A DNA stretch of 64,000 nt from contig JAUCBJ010007025.1 of assembly GCA_032718475.1 (NCBI GenBank), positions 1 to 64,000 on the forward strand. Direction: 5' to 3'. This document shows, piece by piece, positions 11,601-21,171 of the stretch (positions are counted from its first letter, which is position 1; every line of letters starts with the position of its first letter). A model generated the notes under the pieces. It was not told the origin of the DNA and ran no database searches. It worked only from the letters and a program-made list of their open reading frames with translations. The position numbers were made by a program, and so were the translations under genes. The stretch is from Nemertoderma westbladi. Lineage: Eukaryota > Xenacoelomorpha > Nemertodermatida > Nemertodermatidae.

Positions 11601-11735
11601 TAACCTACTTTCCCTTACTGTTCCCTTGAGCTGCTGAACAGTCTCTTCCATTTCCCGGACCTGCTGAGAGGAGCACAAACAGTGTTCCCTCAGCTGCTCA
11701 AGCAGGAGACCCATCTCAGACAAACAAACAGACAT
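8664..11735 (-). CDS. Fused Gag-protease ORF of copy A (in-frame deletions remove RT and integrase)
   Basis: The open frame of 1023 codons lines up with the gag-pol of copy B but lacks three blocks. About 660 residues are missing from the Gag N-terminus (B residues ~16-675, including the Ala/Glu coil). A second block runs from after the protease to late RNase H, with the join near residue 808. A third, the whole integrase core, is missing with a join near residue 970. It keeps a DUF1759-type Gag region (~160-340), three zinc knuckles (C445-C457, C488-C501 as CYNCLRRGHQRRTC, C497-H504 region), an A17-type aspartic protease (D621-S-G at ALLDSGST) and the pol C-terminal tail (GRLCLPEG). The catalytic residues of RT, RNase H and integrase are gone, yet no stop or frameshift is present. 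It probably still makes a Gag-protease product. Confidence 0.85.
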   Translation of the reverse strand: MSVCLSEMGLLLEQLREHCLCSSQQVREMEETVQQLKGTVRESRLELQKVQQSIALECDKLVNIQRDIPPPSVTMCQPVRSEVLHAQGVEPTRIYTASEVETPIVNPIKGNYRPVDNDIPYRTDHNPRNLYTDNSILNSAMAQESFTRQMARTEARQAVKVGEIVKFNGDEMKWLPFNEYYKDNIQNSVLSNGEKLRYLIECLEGSPKLMALKFIGHPDGLRQVWDTLNIRYGNRNDIAGYLYAKLMAPQKFLSSGIIEFSDEIQEICRQLDWLGKSHEYQNSMVVRALASALPKGGVGTRWDKKVLYMMEQQRRDPTMTDLMSFLDREVKLQLLRQSREKALENKVSEKPVSRRRVTPVCYTDDGESQTSQGEDSGKDTDRPYYVNKMPKEQVSKSKSRPNDRREPVQKTPPTSPKGIQVRKPEERTSVHHIAQVKVSNIKPKCVLCDGPHRLNACDKFLRKSLKDRREVMWDKRLCYNCLRRGHQRRTCNSDARCAKCGAKHNILLHTEFERNSPRQVSESELHVQFSDVNDTDQSEMEGFYTDEFSDQNESCYLINTTAVYRALVHEKDTDSDLTLTTSDQQPSWKAPTSNIGIREFPVVQLRVHGPQKSYIVNALLDSGSTGTFIDRELAEVIFAGQPKFRTKLNMSGIMQVWNSTVAADYYIGELSTPQDELGEHSIRSVKMVAIKNFATTQADLYNWDEDESIQHLNIPRFQTDYPGVQILIGQNAHEALETLEKRPAQPQPLQTYAVRTRVGWYLTGPSRRTLRERLLQDRVCQVSEWEDDTSEGDDPTEGTPHSSDNDNLSSNVDQWRYCPKKFNPTDIASRGATPQELTDTIDRLGEPDFLSKENEWPPHLTPTEIRPAKGAEKVEPETRTGGSELFEPGIDLSVLHVARDDAVDLGLPSASGSFMKIRESDWSSGTSDVSQGLSPLLQRATDHYSSWNRLCDAVIYFERCFYRHYSRTKRKPGIVFRMQRLNHPVGRLCLPEGNGGLSGNCGRQDSHPTTTSLILQTSRDSIT

Positions 11736-11824
11736 TTTTGTTTGTACAGTTGAATGCCTACTGCTATATTACAGTCTAAGCAAGTCTAGTAATTCAGTAT
11801 TAACTGATAGCCTAGTAATTAATT

Positions 11825-12096
11825 ACCGGTACCGGTAGCGTGATATATATAATATATTAGAATACCGGTATGCTTATAGTATATATAACTATTATTACAG
11901 ACTAGGTTTATCACAGAATACCGGTATAATTTTAGCACAAATATATATAAATATATAATAGGCCTATCGGGAATACCGGTATACAGCTTACAGTTTGTAG
12001 TATATATAATTCTGGACTAGAATTAATTACAAGTACCGGTATAGTTTCAGCCTAGATTTATAGAAATAAGATAATAGGCCTATCGTAAATACCGGT
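11825..12096. repeat. Regular array of ACCGGT palindromes in the leader
   Basis: ACCGGT, mostly as ATACCGGTAT, occurs at 11864, 11920, 11975, 12035 and 12091 (steps 56, 55, 60, 56), plus two copies at 11825 and 11831. Part of this is a ~116 bp duplication (AATAGGCCTATCG before two of the sites). Copy B keeps the same five sites. Confidence 0.8.
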
Positions 12097-13042
12097 ATAT
12101 CAATTATTTTAGAATAATTGAATTTCTGAACTTTAGGGTTACTTGGTTACTTTAACTTACTTTATTACCGTTATTTAAGCAGTAATCCAACTGATATTGA
12201 GACCTAATGGTTTTATGGTATGCCTACTATTTATAAATCGTTGGATTTGATTTATAATATATATACCCGTTTTAATGGGTTTTGTCTATGTTTGAAATAA
12301 ATGTTATTATTTCTGGGGAGTAATCACTACACAAAGCGGTGCGCTTTCAGTGAATTGTTACGTACAGGACACTAAAACAAATAATACTAATTTACCTAAG
12401 TTACTTAATACTACAAATTACGTACAATTCGGGTTGAGATTACGATCTCTAAATAAACACAAAAATTTACAAAAACACAAATACGAATTTTTAGGGTATT
12501 TTTACAAGAAGTCTACAAACCAGCCTAACAAAGGGTTAGAAAACCGGTTATTACAACGGACAGGGTACTACGGTATTTGAAATAATAAGTAGTAGTAAAT
12601 ACACTGCGTTGTCTAGATAGGAAAATACCACCGCCTGACGACCTATAGCCGTATCGCTATAGGTTCTACGTTATGTATCACGGAGTGTTCCTACCTAGAA
12701 GTTAATAGAGCTAATCGAATGTGCCTATCAACCACTTTACAACACAAATATAATGTCTACAATAATTACTTCGGAAAGCACTGTACACTAAACCCTAAAT
12801 TAGGTACAAGTACTTGTACAACAGATAATCAGTAGTTAAATATACTTGAACAGCTAAAAGAACCATGGCATCTGCTAGAGTGACCGATGCACAAAATCAC
12901 CAGTCTTTACCTACGCCGAGCAGCCCGTGTAGTACCGGGGTTAATTTAACTATAGCGGTATGTATAACAAACACAATTACTGTAGGAACAAACTTGGGGA
13001 ATGAATGTTGCGGATAATCGCATAAACTCTGAATAATAAATA

Positions 13043-13618
13043 TTACGCTACGCGTACAAACTACTCAAACAAAATACAGACCGAACACTGACAGACTACT
13101 ATCAAGCCCAAACAAACTACGGTATATGCAGACTCCGAAATGATTAGGGAGTATGCGCTCTAACCCAGTAGTGCGACTTATTCTTTAGTTGGGGGATTAC
13201 CTTACAGCGTTCGCTGCCCCTACTGCCTAATCGTACTTAATCGGACAGATGATCTACACACGCGGCAATCCGTTCAGACCTAATAACAGCCAGACAACTA
13301 TCCAGCCTACAAATTATCTAAATAAAATTATACGCTACCCGTACAGACTTACACAAACAAAGTACAGACTAAACGATGGCAGACCACTCTCAAGCCTAAA
13401 TAAACCACAGGACATGCAGACTCCGAAATGATTAGGGAGTATGCGCTCTAACCCAGTAGTGCGACTTATTCTTTAGTTGGGGAATTACCTTACAGCGTTC
13501 GCTGCCCCTACTGCCTAATCGTACTTAATCGGACAGGTGATCTACACACACTGCAATTCGTTCGGACTTAACAGCAATCAGACAACAGCTCAGCCTACAA
13601 ATCGTCTGTACAATCTGA
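13043..13618. repeat. 288 bp direct duplication in leader of copy A
   Basis: Two adjacent units share, among others, GACTCCGAAATGATTAGGGA at 13131 and 13419 and the following ~120 bases almost unchanged. The outer parts of the units are more diverged. Confidence 0.8.
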
Positions 13619-13899
13619 TCAGGCTTACACGCCTTCTGTTCAATACTGGCCTACAAATAAATAAAACTTGACAGAAATAAGTAAACCATATAAAGGTATA
13701 AGGGGTGATCAATCCCTAATCCCTTAAACAGCCTACCGGTATACAACAATCAAATCGAATAATACTAGTGTACTTATACTGAAGTACCGGTTAGAACAGT
13801 TAGGCCTACTGACCTACAGAATGTACCGGTTCAGGTTTACCGGTTGACCGGTACTTTCAACTTTATTGCTTACTGCAACAAAGAAGCTATATCCTTTAA

Positions 13900-15094
13900 T
13901 GTTCGCGCTTTCAGACCTTTGGCAGTTTAACCCGCCAAATTAAGATGTCTTCTAGATATTAAATCGCTTTTTAGCCTATGACAAGTATTTGATTCACTAC
14001 ACTAGTCGAAACCAATCCGTGCGCGACCATTCACCCGCTGGATATTCCCGGGAGATTGGGTTCGACGGTTTAATTTTGTTGCTATGTAAGCCTAATGTAT
14101 TATTCGACTGACAGTATTATATAATCTCTGACAATATTATTTACCTTCGGGAATATTAACAGTTCCTTTAGGACGTGGCGCTTTATCTACATAAACAGAG
14201 TTATGACTTAAACTACTCACAACGATATGGCTTAATTATAATTCACATATATGGCGCATTCTTTAGGAATGCTTCTTTAACAGACTCACTCATACACAAT
14301 GCTGCACAATACTGCACACTAATCTGCCGATCTTCACTGATTTTAGTCACATATAAAAGGAACACAGACTGACTCATGTAGGGTCTATCAAATAACATTA
14401 GATTCACTTCAAACCACTTTAACATAAGTCACAATCGTTTATCTGTAACCTTTCTCTCTTACCTTCGGTATATCAAGAATATTGGGTGTCGGGGTTATTT
14501 CTCGTTATTCCAATATAATAATTCATCAACAAATATAATGAATAACCGACAACAAATAGCAGTATGCAGTATTCACAAAGCCAGTTATGCAGTACTGCAG
14601 TATGCAGTGATTACGAAATTGCAGAGTGTTTGTTTCGTCAGTTAAAGGATATATGTCCTTGTAATTAAACCTACTAGTGTTGAGCTAAAAAGCATAAAAC
14701 ATAAAACACTAAAAGCCGTTCTTTCGTGGCTTTGAAAAACTCGTGACTACTGCTCTATACGAGTATACCAACCACTCTTATTCCACGAAGCTCCCGTTCA
14801 ACACAGAGAAAGAGCAGTGAGATAGGAAATTTTCAGTTCAGTACTCTGTGATTGGTCAAAATCAAGACTAACTCAAAATTCTATTGGGAGATACAAAAAC
14901 AAGGCTATGACGCAACCTCCCTAGGCTTGTTGGCCGATTAAACAGAGCCCAGATGCCTGCGTACAGCAAATCAGCCAATAAGCTGGTAACTTGCACTATT
15001 TTTAGCTGTAGATCACTTTGAGAGTATTCTTAGCGACTGGGGGGGAACTGGCCAACAAGGCAAACGAATCAGTTATCCCACAAAAGCTTTTACA
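13900..15094 (-). repeat. 5' LTR of copy A
   Basis: This 1195 bp LTR is the partner of 4378-5593, with the same termini and nearly the same sequence. Differences are single bases (for example near 14488 and 14866) and a divergent, shorter patch at about 14515-14590. The CCAAT box is at 14850-14857 on -. As the upstream LTR in the - direction, its U3 would drive transcription of copy A. Confidence 0.9.
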
Positions 15095-15469
15095 CCCCCC
15101 CTTCCTACCAACCAATACATAACCGCGACATCTACCACCCAAAGGGGCGGAAGGGTAGCATAAACTTATTTCCAATCACACGTTCAATATGCGAAGCCAT
15201 GTGGTTTATAGGAAATATCGAGAATTCAAGAATATGAGAAACTCGATCGAAATACCTGCTCATCCCAGTATCCGTCCGTAGTCACCGGACAGCTGCGGTT
15301 TATTCCCGTAGAACAGTAGAATTCCCGCAGCTTCCGACCCAATTCAACAACGAATTCGCCTCACACTTTCTTGTGGCAGAAAACGTAATCCAGTGCGATA
15401 CACATCTGCCCGACTTTCAACAATTTCCCCCAGGCGATCCCAGGATCCGGCTGTCCGGGCCACCGCTAA

Positions 15470-15808
15470 ACCCAAATCGCAATCCTCATAAATAATAATA
15501 ATAAAAAACTCATCCGCGAGCAATGCATTAATGCTGTCCAGCATACAACCTCGGCCAATCAGTGGCGAGGTCGGAGTCGCTATAAGAAGAAGAGTAACTA
15601 CCAGCACTCCAAGTCCGCCATATCTACAGACAGGAACCGGGGTACCTCTAACTACAACGTACGGGAAACAATCCATCAAGTGAAACAGCGGGGGGAATGT
15701 TTAAACTGCTGGGGTCAGTACCCCCACCAGGATAATAACTGTTGCCGTTATTCCCAACACCAGGGGGGAAAACGCCGATGCTGGTGGCGGAATTTTCAGA
15801 CCACTTGA
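15470..15808 (+). pseudogene. Gag-like zinc-knuckle fragment
   Basis: This open + strand stretch lacks a start codon. It encodes a basic segment (RGRSRYKKKSNYQ) followed by CLNCWGQYPHQDNNC (15698-15742), a C-x2-C-x5-H-x4-C knuckle, then a stop at 15806-15808. The combination resembles the C-terminus of a retroelement Gag on the opposite strand to its neighbours. A stop at 15467-15469 and frame changes upstream indicate decay. Which family it came from is unknown. Confidence 0.45.
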
Positions 15809-16118
15809 TTCTGGCCAGTCACCGGGTATTGGGAGTGGAGAAGGAGATATTATCTGAGATGCAGGATTGCGAGTAGAGAAAAAGCTGCATTGGTTGGATA
15901 TAATCTTTTAATGTAACTTGAACTCTAATTGAACCCTGATTGAGAATAATTTGGGCTTCCCCACACCAATATACCAAATATTTACAATAATACACAAATA
16001 TATAAATTCCTACAGTACATTATTTAATTACCCACTGTTCGCTTTTAGATTTTAACCTAACTAATGATCCCCATTTTCCCTCGGTCCTAGTCCCGGTACC
16101 GTAGTGTCAGTGTCGGTC
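15809..16118. other. Non-coding stretch
   Basis: This is AT-rich sequence with no gene, RNA or repeat that I can recognise. Confidence 0.4.
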
Positions 16119-16830
16119 GACCCTGTTGCGTGTCCGTCCCACCCTTCCCGAACCCCGGAGGGATCGGTCATCAGGAAAGCGGTACGGTTTGGCTAAGGGT
16201 CGGTCAGGTTGGTCGACCCTGTTGCGTGTCTATCCCACCCTTCCCGAACCCTGAAGGGATCGCTCATCAGGAAAGCGGTACGGCTTGGCTAGGGGTCTGT
16301 CAGTTTATCGCAGGGTCCCAACCACCTAAGCTTTCCGAATCCTTTTCAGGCTTGTAATCGAGTCGGTAGCCGAGAAGCTGCTCCGAATAGTCGGTAGGCC
16401 AGTAGAGTCTGGTCCTCTGTCTTTCGACCCTGTTGCGTGTCTGTCCCACCCTTCCCGAACCCTGAAGAGATCGGTCATCAGGAAAGCGGTATGGCTTGGC
16501 TAGGGGTCTGTCGGCCCGTTGTGAGTCCCAACTGTCGGAGCTTTCTGAATCCTTTTCAGGCTCGTAGTAACGCCAGTCATGGAACCCACTCCAGGAAGTC
16601 AGTCCTCGTCGAACCCTTCCTTCGTCCAGTCCTTCGTCCACTCCTTCGCTCAGTCAGCAAGCTTTCCGAATCCTTTTCAGGCTCGTAATCGCTGCCAGTG
16701 ACCAGGGACCGCTAAGGATCTGTCAGTTCCCGTCGCAAATCCCTGGCGCAATCAGCAAGCTTTCCAAATCCTTTTCAGGCTTGTAATCGCTGCTGGTGGC
16801 CAGGGACCGCTAAGGGCAGTCCTTGTCCCC
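16119..16830. repeat. Composite tandem repeat
   Basis: Two unit types alternate. A ~90 bp unit (CGACCCTGTTGCGTGTCTGT start) occurs at about 16119, 16213 and 16427. A shorter unit (GCTTTCCGAATCCTTTTCAG) occurs at about 16329, 16540, 16661 and 16761. On - the short unit reads as YKPEKDSES-like peptides. A related sequence (CGTTCCGAATCATTTTCAGT) occurs once in the broken ORF3 of element D near 19709, so the array may derive from that gene. Confidence 0.7.
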
Positions 16831-17461
16831 AGGCCTAGCGGGTTACCAACTACCGAAGTAGAAGGAGGTTGTCTAGGCCTAAATAAGTATCAGGCAACCC
16901 TGACACCTAAAGTAATGCTTGATTTTACCTCCCACCCTTGGCCCTTAAATGTCTGATATGAGTCCCGTGCCCCGTAAGTTGCCCCAATATTCGCCCATAA
17001 ATCGCCCCCAGTCCATTGAGTATGCCCAAATTTTATGTTTCGCACCCAGTACTGATATTGGAATATTCATAATAAATAAATCCAAAAAATATTTAACTCG
17101 CGTTAGGGCAAATAGAAATACTGCAAACAGTCCCCCCCAATGACCTTTGTGAGGTCTATCGGTAGATTGAGTTTGCGTAGGTCATTTCCCCATATAAAAA
17201 ACCCAATTTTTTACTCTTGCATAGTCTTGATTAATTTGTCCCAGAGTTAGTTTATATACTTATAAAAATAAATGTTTGATATAAATGTCCATAGAATTTC
17301 CTCGTCTTCTATCTCCTGCTCTGATACGCTTTCCTTTTCTTCGCCCGTCTACTCTCATCGATCTACAGTGCGGGTAGAGGAGCATCGTTGTCCGTCGCGA
17401 GCATTGCCGCAGCTTGCCTCCTGGCAGCCCTTCCTTGGCAGGGTAGCGAGATGATATCTGT
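16831..17461. other. Non-coding stretch downstream of element D ORF3
   Basis: The stretch is of mixed composition. On - it follows the end of the recognisable ORF3 of element D and may contain its 3' untranslated region. I found no LTR boundary. Confidence 0.4.
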
Positions 17462-19925
17462 TCATCTCTCCAACTCGGTGTTGCGAGCCGCTTTAAACCA
17501 CTCTCCATCTCCAAACGCTTCCTTGTACGAGTATAGACGTCTGATTATTTCGAAGGGACCAAATAAACCAGCGCTCAGTAATAAATCCACATAGTGGAAA
17601 GGCAAGGTTGTTGTCGTATGGAGGCGTTCGGGGAACGAGAAATATCCGCATGCCATCTCTTGTGCGACATTTCGAGCACTTATATGCGCTCTGGTCTTTA
17701 TATGGGTATTGGCGTATGTTTCGAACATAACCATATTCGCAATGGCCGTCGCGTCTTTAGTGGGACACTTAATGTTGCATCGGGGGCTCGCGGTATGCCC
17801 ACGGAAACCACACTTTGTACAGAGGTTATAGAGTGTTGGACAAACCGCTACATCATGGCCCGATATAGCGCAATAGGGATAATAGAGTATCCCAAGGATC
17901 TGGAAGCACGGTTCGGTGACCCGTTATTTCTTTCCGATGGACATTGATCCGAACCGCAGTTTCCACAAACGTTGAGTTGCATTTCCCGGCCAAAAAAGAT
18001 CGGGATTGGTACTCCGGCGTAGTACTCCAGTCGTCTATCTCTTTTTAGGATAATCGTAGTAACCGGGAGCCCACGGAACACTGCGCTGTCGCGGAGTAGG
18101 ATCTCGCTCCGGTATCCTTCTTTGTAGTCCGCCGGACGCATCCCGGGCGCCCGTTTCTGACAGTGGATCCACTCCATTTGTTCCGCGTACCACCGAGTGA
18201 GTCTCATCAGATCTTGTGGAACGGAGGGTGCCGTCACCACAGCCGGTCGGTGAAGGGGTGCCGGGGCATTCGCCGAAGGAATCCCGAGGAGGTCTCCAGG
18301 GGTTGGAGCTATACTAGGACCCTTCGCAACCTGGATAGCTGAGCGGGTCCGCTGGGTACTGGTACTTGGGATTTCCAACGACCAATCTTCTCCCCCCAGG
18401 AACGGATATGGAGACAGCCTCTGGCACGTGTCGCCAAAGTTGCTAAGTGCGAAGGTGGTGACTAACTCTCTAACCGGACTACTGGAACCAAGCGGAGTGG
18501 TTACGCCTGCTTCCGTCGCAGGTTCAGCCTCGGCGATTCGCTTAGCGGCTGGTCCGTAAGCGACTTCCGGTTCGAGTAGTCGTTTTGGGGTGGATAGCAA
18601 GACGCCTTCTTGTTTCCATAATTCCTCCCCTTCCGACAATATCAAGGGTTCCTCTGTGCCAAGGAGATCGGCAGTCGTTGGGATATCGAAAGGTCCATTA
18701 TTATCCCAGGATGCGATAACGTTGTGCGTTTTGGTATCTCCTGGTGGGATATTCTCCACCGCCTTGAACGCGTGGTCGATTACTTCGTTCCATTCATAAT
18801 CATCATTCCATTCATAATCAGTGAAGGATTTGGGGACCGCGTTAATAAGTTTATCGAGAGTCTTACAGATGAACTTGGCAACTGTATATGATTCCATTGT
18901 GACGTTGATGAAGTTCTGTCGATCCGGCTCCTCCCATTTCTGGTGGATCGTCCACCTTCTCTCTAAGTCCCCCCAAAGATTGTCCCGTTCATTTTTTATC
19001 GCTAAGTCCGGATATGCACCGTATATCTTGTTATAGTCTGGTAACTTCTGCAGTTTAAAGTCCAAACCGCCATTTAACACCGCGAGGTAGCCGATACCAG
19101 ATATCGTCTGTCTCACTTCTCTAAATCCACCCATTAATCCCAATCCACCGCAACCAGGCTAACAGGGTTTGGGTGTCGACGAAGTGGCTAATGGCGTTGA
19201 TGTCCTCTCGACGATTCCTTCCAAAAGGAGCGTTAGCGTAGTCGTTCCGGATGTCCTCCTTTATATCCAACCCGATCTTAATAATATCGAAATCAAACAA
19301 AATCTGTTGGATCGCCGATGGTAGTAACAAGACCGCCCCGGCTGTCCGTAGTTCTTGTTGGGGTGTCGGGAAGATTCGACATATCAATACCAATCCATCT
19401 AGGGTTCCAAGGACGACGATTAGCGATCGACCATACTCCTTCGTCCCGTATTTCTCCTTATAATCGTCACGGTTTTGGATGACTGCTATACGCTCCTCCC
19501 GCAGCGTCGCTGTACATTCCGCTAGGTTTCCGCAGTGGGCGAGATATGTACTCTTGTCGTCGATGAAACTCTGACATCGCGCCATCGTAACTGCCTTCGG
19601 AATTGGCGTTGCGTTGCCCTCGTTGTCTTATATCAAGCACCAGGATTTGTAGACGCTTTGCCGGAACGTATCCCAGAACGACAACTCATCTCCTCCGGTT
19701 GCCTCAGCGTTCCGAATCATTTTCAGTCTCGTACTTGCATCGGACAACCGGAGCGCCTGCAGGTTACGGGTATCCGGTACTCCCTCCCGGAGAATTTAAT
19801 GACTTCACATTCTCTTTCAACAGGGCATTCCATTTCGTATCAAAACTAGTAGATCCAGGTTGTGGATAGTCCAATAAATCAAGCGTGTTACGTAATTCGC
19901 CAAGAATCTGGCGATTCGGGTCCAT
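17462..19925 (-). pseudogene. Broken ORF3 of divergent BEL/Pao element D: exonuclease-like domain plus zinc knuckles
   Basis: The likely start is the ATG at 19925 (MDPNRQILGELR). A frame change and an in-frame TAA (19628-19630) follow. Then comes DNEGNATPIP (Exo I, D-x-E), IIKIGLDIKEDI and HFVDTQT (Exo II region), and, after a frameshift near 19140, GIGYLAVLNGG...KIYGAY and NVTMESYTVA (Exo III region, acidic residue E). These align with residues 718-931 of the ORF3 at 48992-53245. Near 17850 another frameshift leads into CAISGHDVAVCP and CTKCGFRGH, aligned with that protein's zinc module. It sits 1.25 kb after a BEL/Pao pol end, the same order as in copy B, but lacks the long N-terminal part. 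It is certainly non-functional as it stands. Confidence 0.7.
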
Positions 19926-20455
19926 AGTGTAAATTATGTCCGTTACAAATTAAATCAGTTAATTATAAATCCAGAAAGTCTGATTCTATAGTGACTGCAG
20001 AATAATTCAGTTATTTATAATACAGTTAATATTATTGCGATATAGGCATCTACCATCTTATTGCTACTACATTCAGTATTTACAGTTACTATAGCTATAC
20101 ATTATTATCCAACCAGTTTTTTGACTTTTTATGTCCGCTTCTTTTTCAAATTCTTTTCCACTCTACATTTTATACTTTTTTTTGTCTTTTTTATTTCACA
20201 TTTCATTATTCATTCCACATTTCATTATTTCTTTCACATTTCATTATTTATTACATCATTACATCATTTATTACACATTTCATCATTTCTTACACCATTT
20301 CATTGGGGTTATAGCCCCCCGGCTATCATCATTTGTTATAAGCGCAAACACCAGGGTGCGCATCATCACATTTTCATCATCATACGCGTCATCATTCAGT
20401 TTATAGTTGAGTTATCTGTTCCTTTTCATCATTTCGTACTACATTCAACCATCTT
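19926..20455. other. Spacer with low-complexity CATTTCATTATT-type repeats
   Basis: From about 20100 to 20310 the sequence is an imperfect short tandem repeat of CACATTTCATTATT-like units. The + strand open frames here are repeat-derived (F/I/H-rich). The rest is non-coding and lies between the pol and ORF3 remains of element D. Confidence 0.6.
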
Positions 20456-20900
20456 CTTGGGAAATTTTCGTTGTGGAGGGGGTGTTACGCGGCAATCTGG
20501 GATCTACAGCTGGACTCGTTACACTGCCTACGCCCCAAACTGCACACATAACGGAAAATGAAGATGCTGGAAGTGAAGTCACGTGGAATGCACCAGGGAC
20601 CCACCAGAATAACACCTCCAGAAACATAAAGCTCAGCCGACGAAGTCATGTGGGATGGGGTTACGCAACATTCTGGGATCTACAGCTGGACTCGTTACAC
20701 CGCCTACGCCCCAAAATCCACGTAACGGTCCCACCAGAATAACGCGGCTGAGGAACATAAAGTCTCTATCGACGAAGTCATGTGGAATGCACCATGGACC
20801 CACCAGAATAACGCGATAGAGGGGGTGTTGCGCGGCAATCCGGGATCTACAGCTGGACTCGTTACACTGCCTACGCCCCGAACTGCGCACGCAATGGACA
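20456..20900. repeat. Three tandem units of about 170 bp
   Basis: A core GGGATCTACAGCTGGACTCG recurs at about 20500, 20677 and 20845, with TTACACTGCCTACGCCCC-like sequence after it. It is interleaved with CACCAGAATAACACC-like segments. Steps are about 177 and 167 bp. Open frames on both strands follow the repeat and are not genes. Confidence 0.8.
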
Positions 20901-21171
20901 ACACAATACAACACAATGGATACAATGAATTCCACTTCGAATCTTTACCGTTAAAGATAATCCAAGGTAGTTGGTCCTGATGACCAAAATCAGGGTGAAC
21001 AAAACATAAACTACCCTGCGTCAGTCAAAACATCTGCAGGGTGAGGCTGAACTCCACATAACACACAAGGAAACACAAATACCATGCATGGTTATAGTTG
21101 GTTTAAGGGGGGGTCCATAATCATTGTCGGTAAATCACGTTTAAAGTGTTTGTCAACAGGATGGGAAGGGT

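Larger units (their letters stand above)
11736..13899 (-). other. 5' leader of copy A
   Basis: The 2.2 kb between the 5' LTR and gag is non-coding. It holds the ACCGGT array, a short stem-loop at 12641-12664 (9 bp arms ACCTATAGC/GCTATAGGT) and a 288 bp direct duplication. Its gag-proximal 0.9 kb is shared with copy B (63100-64000). Directly after the LTR end on - the sequence reads TTAAAGGATATAGC. There is no TGG start of a standard tRNA primer binding site, so the primer is not recognised. Confidence 0.7.
4378..15094 (-). mobile_element. BEL/Pao-type LTR retrotransposon copy A, complete but internally deleted
   Basis: Two LTRs of the same sequence (4378-5593 and 13900-15094) bound a 8.3 kb internal region read on -: leader, a fused gag-pol ORF, a 1.6 kb spacer, then an ORF3 remnant. 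Flanks are C21 on the left (4357-4377) and C7 on the right (15095-15101), which fits a 5 bp CCCCC duplication typical in length for BEL/Pao, although a homopolymer cannot prove it. The LTRs differ by a few bases plus one divergent patch near 5010-5090, so the insertion is young. RT, most of RNase H, integrase and most of ORF3 are missing, so the copy would need proteins from a relative such as copy B. Confidence 0.9.

Noticed and set aside
12641-12664. Stem-loop in the copy A leader as part of a tRNA
   Set aside because: There is only one 9 bp stem; no T-arm, anticodon arm or box A/B pattern around it.
15344-15679. 111-codon - frame next to copy A
   Set aside because: No motif is seen, and the + strand of the same stretch carries a recognisable zinc knuckle.
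20061-20561. 166-codon Phe/His/Ile-rich + frame that looks like a membrane protein
   Set aside because: It is low-complexity CATTTCATTATT repeat running into a tandem repeat; the hydrophobic look is due to composition.
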